9,661 nt of DNA from Betaproteobacteria bacterium (GTDB taxonomy: Bacteria > Pseudomonadota > Gammaproteobacteria > Burkholderiales > Burkholderiaceae_C), in the NCBI GenBank assembly GCA_005884255.1, contig VBDL01000376.1, forward strand, positions 1 to 9,661. Reading direction: 5' to 3'. This document shows positions 4,999 through 9,661 of this stretch, piece by piece. The position numbers and the translations under genes are program-made. The notes beneath the pieces were generated by a model. The model worked only from the letters and a program-made list of their open reading frames with translations. It was not told the DNA's origin and did no database searches. Each line of letters begins with the position of its first letter. Position 1 is the stretch's first letter.

Positions 4999-6243
4999 AT
5001 GATCTTCGAGCAGATTGCCACCGGGGGCTGCCAGTCCTACCTCGTGGACCGCATCGGCCTCGCGATGATCGAAGCCGCAGAACGCGAGGGCAAGCTGCCG
5101 CCCGGCGGCACGGTGATCGAGGCGACCGCCGGCAATACCGGTCTCGGCCTCGCGCTGGTGGCGCGCGCCAAGGGCTACAAGGTGCTGCTGGTGGTGCCGG
5201 ACAAGATGTCCGCCGAGAAGGTGCTGCACCTGAAGGCGCTCGGCGCCGAGGTGCACTGGACGCGCTCCGACGTCGCCAAGGGCCACCCCGCCTACTACCA
5301 GGACATGGCCGCGCGGCTGGCGAAGGAAGTGCCGAACAGCTACTACGTCGACCAGTTCAACAACCCGGCCAACCCCTTGGCGCACGAGACGACCACCGCG
5401 CCGGAGATCTGGCAGCAGGCTGGCCACCGTGTCGATGCCATCGTCTGCGGCGTCGGCTCCGGTGGCACGCTCACCGGCCTCAAGCGCTACTTCCAGCGCG
5501 TGAACCCGCCCACTGAAATCGTGCTCGCCGATCCCAAAGGTTCGCTGCTCGCCGACTACATCGCCACCGGCGAGGATTTCGTGCCGTCGATCGCCGATCT
5601 TTCCGGCGTGAAGCACGCCTACACCATCGACGATGAAGAGAGCTTCGGCACCGCGCGCGAGCTGCTCAAGCGCGAAGGCATCGCCAGCGGCTCCTCCACC
5701 GGCACGCTGCTCGCCGCGGCGCTGCGCTACTGCCGCGAGCAGACGAGCCCGAAGCGCGTGGTGACCTTCGTCTGCGACACCGGCACGCGGTATCTGTCGA
5801 AGGTCTACAACGACCACTGGATGTTCGACCAAGGGCTGCTGCATCGCCCGCAGGTCGGCGACCTGCGCGACCTCATCTCGCGGCGCATGGAGGACGACGA
5901 CGTGGTCAACGTGGCACCCGACGACCAGCTGCTCACCGCCTTCCAGCGCATGCGCGCCTCCGACGTGTCGCAGGTCCCGGTGCTCAAGGACGGCAAGCTC
6001 GTTGGCCTGCTCGACGAATCGGACCTGTTGATGGGCATCCACATGGAGGCAGCGCATTTCCACGACCCGGTGAGCAAGGCGATGAGCCAGCGCGTCGAGA
6101 CATTGCCGCCCGACGCCGGCATGGACCGGTTGTTGGCCACGCTGAACGCAGGGCTGGTCGCGGTGATCGCCGACAAGCGCAAGTTCTATGGTCTGATCAC
6201 GCGCTTCGATCTGCTGAACCACCTGCGGAGAACGCTCGCATGA
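4999..6243 (+). CDS. chimeric cystathionine beta-synthase-like protein with an MBL-hydrolase-like N-terminus, probably inactive
   Basis: This 414-residue protein has the body of a PLP-dependent cystathionine beta-synthase (serine plus homocysteine to cystathionine) with two C-terminal CBS domains at about 294-350 and 354-410. Visible motifs are T-A-G-N-T-G (43-48), which contacts PLP and substrate, the phosphate-binding G-V-G-S-G-G-T (151-157), G-S-S-T-G-T (231-236) and C-D-T-G (259-262). Two parts are wrong. Residues 1-16 resemble the start of an MBL-fold hydrolase and join D-R-I-G-L-A at D17, so about 45 residues including the Schiff-base lysine of S-x-K-D-R are missing. Also, I-A-T-G (188-191) runs straight into E-D-F-V-P-S, omitting the usual segment ending in V-E-G-I-G. 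Relatives are about 455 residues long. The downstream gene overlaps by 4 bp (ATGA). The fold assignment is firm; loss of activity is inferred. Confidence 0.88.
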   Translation: MIFEQIATGGCQSYLVDRIGLAMIEAAEREGKLPPGGTVIEATAGNTGLGLALVARAKGYKVLLVVPDKMSAEKVLHLKALGAEVHWTRSDVAKGHPAYYQDMAARLAKEVPNSYYVDQFNNPANPLAHETTTAPEIWQQAGHRVDAIVCGVGSGGTLTGLKRYFQRVNPPTEIVLADPKGSLLADYIATGEDFVPSIADLSGVKHAYTIDDEESFGTARELLKREGIASGSSTGTLLAAALRYCREQTSPKRVVTFVCDTGTRYLSKVYNDHWMFDQGLLHRPQVGDLRDLISRRMEDDDVVNVAPDDQLLTAFQRMRASDVSQVPVLKDGKLVGLLDESDLLMGIHMEAAHFHDPVSKAMSQRVETLPPDAGMDRLLATLNAGLVAVIADKRKFYGLITRFDLLNHLRRTLA

Positions 6244-7412
6244 ACGACAACAAGATGGCCTTCAACACGCGCGTGATCCATGCGGGGCAAGCGCCGGATC
6301 CGAGTACCGGCGCGATCATGCCGCCGATCTATGCGACCTCGACCTACGTGCAATCGAGCCCCGGCGTGCACAAGGGCTACGAATACTCGCGCTCGCAGAA
6401 CCCGACGCGCGAAGCCTTCGAGCGCTGCGTGGCCGACTTGGAGAACGGCGCGCGCGGCTATGCCTTCGCGTCCGGCCTGGCAGGGATGTCCACCGTCCTC
6501 GAGCTGCTCGATGCCGGCGCGCACATCGTCTCCAGCGACGATCTCTACGGCGGCACCTTCCGCCTGTTCGAGCGCGTGCGCCGGCGCAGCGCGGGCTTGA
6601 ACTTCACCTTCGCCGACCTCACCGACCCGCAGGCGCTGCGCCGCGCCATCCGCCCCGAGACCAAGATGCTGTGGGTCGAGACGCCGTCGAACCCGCTGCT
6701 GCGCATCACCGACCTCGCGGCGGTGGCCAGGATCGCGCGCGAGCACAACCTGATCGCGGTGGCCGACAACACCTTCGCCAGCCCCTGGGGCCAGCGGCCG
6801 CTGGATCTCGGCTTCGACATCGTCGTGCACTCGACCACCAAGTACCTGAACGGCCACTCCGACATCGTCGGCGGCGTCGCGGTGGTCGGCGGCGAGAAGC
6901 GGCAGGATGCATGGCGCGAGCAGCTCGCGTTCCTGCACAACGCGGTCGGGGCAATCGCCGGGCCCTTCGATGCCTTTCTCGCGCTGCGCGGCGTGAAGAC
7001 GCTCGGGCTGCGCATGGAGCGCCACTGTGCCAACGCGCATGTGCTGGCCGACTGGCTGCAGGCGCAGCCGAAGGTCGCGCGCGTGCACTACCCGGGCCTG
7101 GAGAACCACCCGCAGCACGCCATTGCGCGCAAGCAGATGAAGGCCTTCGGCGGCATGGTGACGATCGAGCTCGACAGCGACCTCGCCGGCGCGCGCCGCT
7201 TCCTCGAGGCCTGCCGCATCTTCGCGCTGGCCGAGAGCCTGGGCGGCGTCGAGAGCCTGATCGAGCACCCGGCGATCATGACGCACGCATCGATTCCGGC
7301 CGAGCAGCGCAAGGCGCTGGGCATCGGCGACACGCTGATCCGGCTGTCGGTCGGCATCGAGGACGTGGCCGATTTGCGTGACGATTTGACAGGGGCCTTG
7401 GCTGCGGTCTGA
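6240..7412 (+). CDS. cystathionine gamma-lyase/gamma-synthase, PLP-dependent
   Basis: This 390-residue protein belongs to the Cys/Met metabolism PLP enzyme family. Next to a beta-synthase gene it most likely cleaves cystathionine to cysteine, 2-oxobutyrate and ammonia, completing reverse transsulfuration in the cytosol. Cystathionine gamma-synthase (metB-type) activity cannot be excluded by sequence. It has Y-E-Y-S-R (47-51), whose Tyr and Arg bind the PLP phosphate of the neighbouring subunit, S-S-D-D-L-Y-G-G-T (98-106), D176 for the PLP ring nitrogen, and K201 in S-T-T-K-Y-L-N-G-H-S-D as the Schiff-base lysine. The substrate-binding segment S-L-G-G-V-E-S-L (333-340) is also present. All catalytic parts and the length are normal, unlike the upstream gene. 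GGAG at 6227-6230 gives it its own ribosome binding site, and the ATGA overlap indicates an operon. Confidence 0.92.
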   Translation: MNDNKMAFNTRVIHAGQAPDPSTGAIMPPIYATSTYVQSSPGVHKGYEYSRSQNPTREAFERCVADLENGARGYAFASGLAGMSTVLELLDAGAHIVSSDDLYGGTFRLFERVRRRSAGLNFTFADLTDPQALRRAIRPETKMLWVETPSNPLLRITDLAAVARIAREHNLIAVADNTFASPWGQRPLDLGFDIVVHSTTKYLNGHSDIVGGVAVVGGEKRQDAWREQLAFLHNAVGAIAGPFDAFLALRGVKTLGLRMERHCANAHVLADWLQAQPKVARVHYPGLENHPQHAIARKQMKAFGGMVTIELDSDLAGARRFLEACRIFALAESLGGVESLIEHPAIMTHASIPAEQRKALGIGDTLIRLSVGIEDVADLRDDLTGALAAV

Positions 7413-7428
7413 ACGGATGGCGTATGCT
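7398..7428 (+). promoter_or_regulatory. possible promoter for the small basic protein
   Basis: TTGGCT (7398-7403) and TATGCT (7423-7428) each match four of six sigma-70 consensus bases, with a 19-base spacer. The implied start lies about 20 bases before the TTG codon at 7455. The hexamers are weak and the gene could instead be read through from the gamma-lyase gene. Confidence 0.3.
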
Positions 7429-7454
7429 GGGCGCTCCACTGCAGGAGGCGCCCA

Positions 7455-7616
7455 TTGGCCACCCCGAACTACTCGTATGAGAAGCGCCAGCGCGAGCTGG
7501 CCAAGAAGCGCAAGGCCGAAGAGAAGCGGCAGCGCAAGCAGGAACATCGCACGGAAGGCAGCGCGCCGGCGGAAACGCCAGCGCAGGGGACACCGCCGGA
7601 GACGAAGGTGGGGTGA
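7455..7616 (+). CDS. small basic hypothetical protein, 53 residues, TTG start
   Basis: A perfect AGGAGG at 7443-7448 stands 6 bases before TTG 7455, which makes this short frame convincing despite the rare start. The protein has an N-terminal half of alternating Lys/Arg and Glu (Y-E-K-R-Q-R-E-L-A-K-K-R-K-A-E-E-K), probably one charged helix. The C-terminal half is rich in Pro, Ala, Gly, Thr and Glu and probably disordered. Short proteins starting with this Y-S-Y-E-K-R-Q-R-E-L-A-K pattern are, as I recall, common in beta- and gammaproteobacteria; their function is unknown, and nucleic-acid or ribosome binding would suit the charge. It begins 42 bp after the gamma-lyase stop and is convergent with the cyclase gene, 25 bp away. 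Confidence 0.75.
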   Translation: MATPNYSYEKRQRELAKKRKAEEKRQRKQEHRTEGSAPAETPAQGTPPETKVG

Positions 7617-7641
7617 GGCGCACGGCGCAGCGCTCTCCTCC

Positions 7642-9390
7642 TCACTCAGCCACCCCCGCCCTCCTCAACCCCTCCACGAACTGCTCCAGCGGCGCCCGGT
7701 CGCGGTAGGGCAGTACGCGCAGCGTGTGCTCGATCGTGTACTGCGGGTTGATGGCCATCAGCTCGCTCCACAGGCGACGCGCCTCGTCTTCGTGGCCGGT
7801 GTGGCCATACAAAGACGCGAGATAGGCGCGCGTGACGTCCGAGCTCGGCATGTGGATCAGGCGGCGCTTGAAGCTCGCTTCGGCGTCGGCGTAGCGGCCC
7901 AGCGCGAACTGGGCGCGGCCTAGTGCGTGCATCCACAGGTTGAACTGCGGGTCCAGGCGCAGCGCCTGCTCCAGCAGCTCGATCGCCTGCTCGTGCCGGC
8001 CGCCGAAGTGCAGCACGTTGCCCAGGGCCCCGTGGGCCTGTGAAGAGTTCGGGGCGAGCTCGATCGCCCTGCGCGCCGCGGCCTCGGCTTCGTCGAGCCG
8101 GCGCAGCCACATCAGCATCATGGCCACCGCGTCGTGCGCTACCGCTTCCATCGGCCCCAGCTCGCAGGCGCGGCGCGCCAGCGCCAGCCCGTGCTCGAGG
8201 TCGCCGGCCGTGCGGCCGTTCCACGCGTTGGTGTATTCGGTGCCGAGCACGATGGCGAGGTACGCATAGGCTTCCGCCATCTGCGGGTCGAGCTGTAGCG
8301 CGCGCTCCAGCATCGTGCGCGCCTCGATGGCGGTGTCGGCCTTGAACTGCAGGATGCAGCTGCGCGCCCGGATCAGGCAGTCGTAGGCCTCGACGTTGAC
8401 CTTGCCGCGCTCCTGCCAGCGCGCCTGGTCCCCGCCGGTGAAGCGGATCGCGAGCGTCTGCACGATGTTGCGCGTGACCTCGTCCTGCACGAGGAAGATG
8501 TCTTCCAGGTCGCGGTCGTAGCGGTCGGCCCACACGTGCCCGCCGGACTCCGCATCGATCAGCTGCACGTTGATGCGTACGCGGTTGCCGGCGCGCCGCA
8601 CGCTGCCTTCGAGCACGTGGCGCACGCCGAGTTTGCGACCCACGTCCTTGATGTCGACGCTCTGCTTCTTGAAGGTGAACGTGGAGTTGCGCGCGATCAC
8701 GAACAGGCCCGAGATCTTCGAGCAGTCGGTGATGATGTCTTCGGTGATGCCGTCGGCGAAGTATTCCTGCTCGGGGTCGCCGCTCATGTTGGTGAAGGGC
8801 AGCACGGCTAGCGAAGGCCGGTCCGGCAGGCGCAGCGCGGGCGCGGCGGCCGGCGGGGGCTGCGGCGGCACCAGCCTGAAGACGCGCACCGGGTGGGCGA
8901 TGTTCTTCACCGGCTGCTCGCCCTCGTCGACGAAGCTCGCGCCCAGCTTGCCCCTCACCGCGCCGTGCACCGCGTCGGAGACGGTGATGCCGCCGGGCTC
9001 GGCCAGCGCCTGCAGCCGCGCCGCGATGTTCACGCCGTCGCCGTACACCGTGCCATCCGGCTTCTCGATCACGTCGCCCATGTGCACGCCGATGCGAAAG
9101 CGCATCTGCCGCTCGGGTGGCACGGCCTCGGTGAACGCGCTCAATTCCCGCTGCACCGCGACGGCCGCGTTCACCGCGCCCACCGCCGTCTCGAACGCGG
9201 CGAGCACGGAGTCGCCGGCCATGTCGATCACGCGGCCGCGGTTCGACTCGATCTGTGCACGAAACACGGCACGCGCCGCATCGAGCGCGGCCACGGTGGC
9301 GCGCTCGTCGGTCGCCATCAGGCGCGAATAGCCCGCGGCATCCGCCGCGAGAATCGCTGCCAGTCGTTGCTTGAGCTCAACCCCGTCCAC
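7642..9390 (-). CDS. class III adenylate/guanylate cyclase with TolB-like and TPR domains
   Basis: This 582-residue protein is expected to make cAMP (or cGMP) from the nucleoside triphosphate. The catalytic domain is N-terminal (about 8-172), with metal-binding D17 (A-A-D-A-A-G-Y-S) and D60 (A-G-D-S-V) and transition-state N121 and R125 (G-V-N-I-A-A-R). After a Pro/Ala linker (174-190) comes a TolB N-terminal-like domain, about 191-315 (L-A-V-L-P-F, Y-F-A-D-G-I-T-E-D-I-I-T-D). TPR-like helical repeats follow at about 355-387, 421-449, 452-485 and 488-520. This layout and length are common in rhizobial and burkholderial cyclases. No membrane helix is seen. The start is GTG 9390, preceded by GAGG 3 bases upstream, and overlaps the SPFH gene by 14 bp. 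The base-selecting positions look non-canonical (D56 and T114 in place of Lys and Asp), so substrate choice is uncertain. Confidence 0.9.
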   Translation of the reverse strand: MDGVELKQRLAAILAADAAGYSRLMATDERATVAALDAARAVFRAQIESNRGRVIDMAGDSVLAAFETAVGAVNAAVAVQRELSAFTEAVPPERQMRFRIGVHMGDVIEKPDGTVYGDGVNIAARLQALAEPGGITVSDAVHGAVRGKLGASFVDEGEQPVKNIAHPVRVFRLVPPQPPPAAAPALRLPDRPSLAVLPFTNMSGDPEQEYFADGITEDIITDCSKISGLFVIARNSTFTFKKQSVDIKDVGRKLGVRHVLEGSVRRAGNRVRINVQLIDAESGGHVWADRYDRDLEDIFLVQDEVTRNIVQTLAIRFTGGDQARWQERGKVNVEAYDCLIRARSCILQFKADTAIEARTMLERALQLDPQMAEAYAYLAIVLGTEYTNAWNGRTAGDLEHGLALARRACELGPMEAVAHDAVAMMLMWLRRLDEAEAAARRAIELAPNSSQAHGALGNVLHFGGRHEQAIELLEQALRLDPQFNLWMHALGRAQFALGRYADAEASFKRRLIHMPSSDVTRAYLASLYGHTGHEDEARRLWSELMAINPQYTIEHTLRVLPYRDRAPLEQFVEGLRRAGVAE

Positions 9391-9661
9391 CTGCCTCGCC
9401 CTTATGCTTCAACGCCTCCAGTAGCGGCCCCACGATGTCCATCGGCAACGGGAACACGATGGTCGAGTTCTTGTCCGCGGCGATCACCGTGAGTGTCTCC
9501 AGGTAGCGCAGCTGAATCGCCTGCGGCTGCTTGGCGAGGATCTCCGCGGCCTGCGCGAGCTTCACCGAGGCCTGCAGCTCGCCCTCGGCATGGATCACCT
9601 TCGCGCGCCGCTCGCGCTCGGCCTCGGCCTGGCGGGCGATCGCGCGGATCATCGTCTCGTT
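9377..9661 (-). CDS. SPFH/stomatin-like (slipin) protein, N-terminus cut by window edge
   Basis: Only the C-terminal 94 residues are visible; the frame is open through the edge and begins N-E-T-M-I-R-A. They show the end of an SPFH (band 7) protein of the slipin type. A charged coiled-coil helix with A-R-Q-A-E-A-E-R-E-R-R-A-K-V-I and A-E-G-E-L-Q-A-S is followed by L-R-Y-L-E-T-L, K-N-S-T-I-V-F-P-L-P and a short Gly-rich tail. These proteins form membrane-bound rings or scaffolds and often work with NfeD-type proteins or the FtsH protease. The N-terminal membrane anchor and band 7 domain are outside the window. The stop overlaps the start of the cyclase gene by 14 bp, so the two are probably translated together. 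Confidence 0.88.
   Translation of the reverse strand, partial: NETMIRAIARQAEAERERRAKVIHAEGELQASVKLAQAAEILAKQPQAIQLRYLETLTVIAADKNSTIVFPLPMDIVGPLLEALKHKGEAGGRG

Noticed and set aside
3538..6222. An 894-codon open frame on the minus strand spanning the ABC gene and the beta-synthase gene
   Set aside because: Its translation is low-complexity Arg/Ala/His/Gly-rich sequence, it lies in the shadow of two genes with clear families, and such frames arise from high GC content and codon bias.
7386..7391. A perfect TTGACA as a -35 for the small protein gene
   Set aside because: It is inside the gamma-lyase coding region and 31 bases from the best -10 candidate, too far for a sigma-70 promoter.
6186..7547. 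A 453-codon minus-strand frame antisense to the gamma-lyase gene
   Set aside because: Shadow of a strongly conserved PLP enzyme; no recognisable domain.

Overview
The window is very GC-rich chromosomal DNA. Codon use, gene content and the protein sequences point to a betaproteobacterium of the order Burkholderiales (Rubrivivax/Leptothrix/Methylibium-like); this is judged by eye, not by a search. I see no phage, insertion sequence, CRISPR, tRNA or rRNA.

Layout. Positions 1-1724, minus strand: an unknown 249-residue protein, then a DoxX-family membrane protein, then the first 153 codons of a FliA/WhiG-type sigma factor that runs off the left edge. Positions 1850-2916, plus strand: a tightly packed [2Fe-2S] ferredoxin, a small S4 RNA-binding protein (YbcJ-like) and a GNAT acetyltransferase. 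They are divergent from the first block and end in a perfect 22-bp inverted repeat at 2912-2964. Positions 2970-4769, minus strand: a fused ABC exporter. Positions 4999-7412, plus strand: a two-gene reverse-transsulfuration operon, a cystathionine beta-synthase-like gene overlapping a cystathionine gamma-lyase/synthase gene by 4 bp. Positions 7455-7616: a small basic protein with a TTG start. Positions 7642-9661, minus strand: the end of an SPFH/stomatin-like protein overlapping by 14 bp a class III nucleotide cyclase with TolB-like and TPR domains.

The most unusual signal is a set of three in-frame losses of catalytic segments in two neighbouring genes. The ABC exporter goes from its signature motif straight to its D-loop, so the Walker B strand and catalytic glutamate (about 20 residues) are missing. 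The beta-synthase-like gene begins with 16 residues that look like the start of an MBL-fold hydrolase and then enters the beta-synthase fold just after the place of the PLP-binding lysine. The same gene also lacks the stretch that normally holds the V-E-G-I-G loop near PLP. As written, neither protein should have its normal activity, although both reading frames stay open to the normal C-terminus. The other genes look intact. Real in-frame deletions and assembly collapse are both possible; raw reads over 3248/3249, 5046/5047 and 5571/5572 would decide.

The intact gamma-lyase keeps its own ribosome binding site, so it could still be made if the upstream protein is dead. The cyclase and SPFH pair suggests a membrane-linked nucleotide-signalling unit, but nothing in the window identifies its stimulus.
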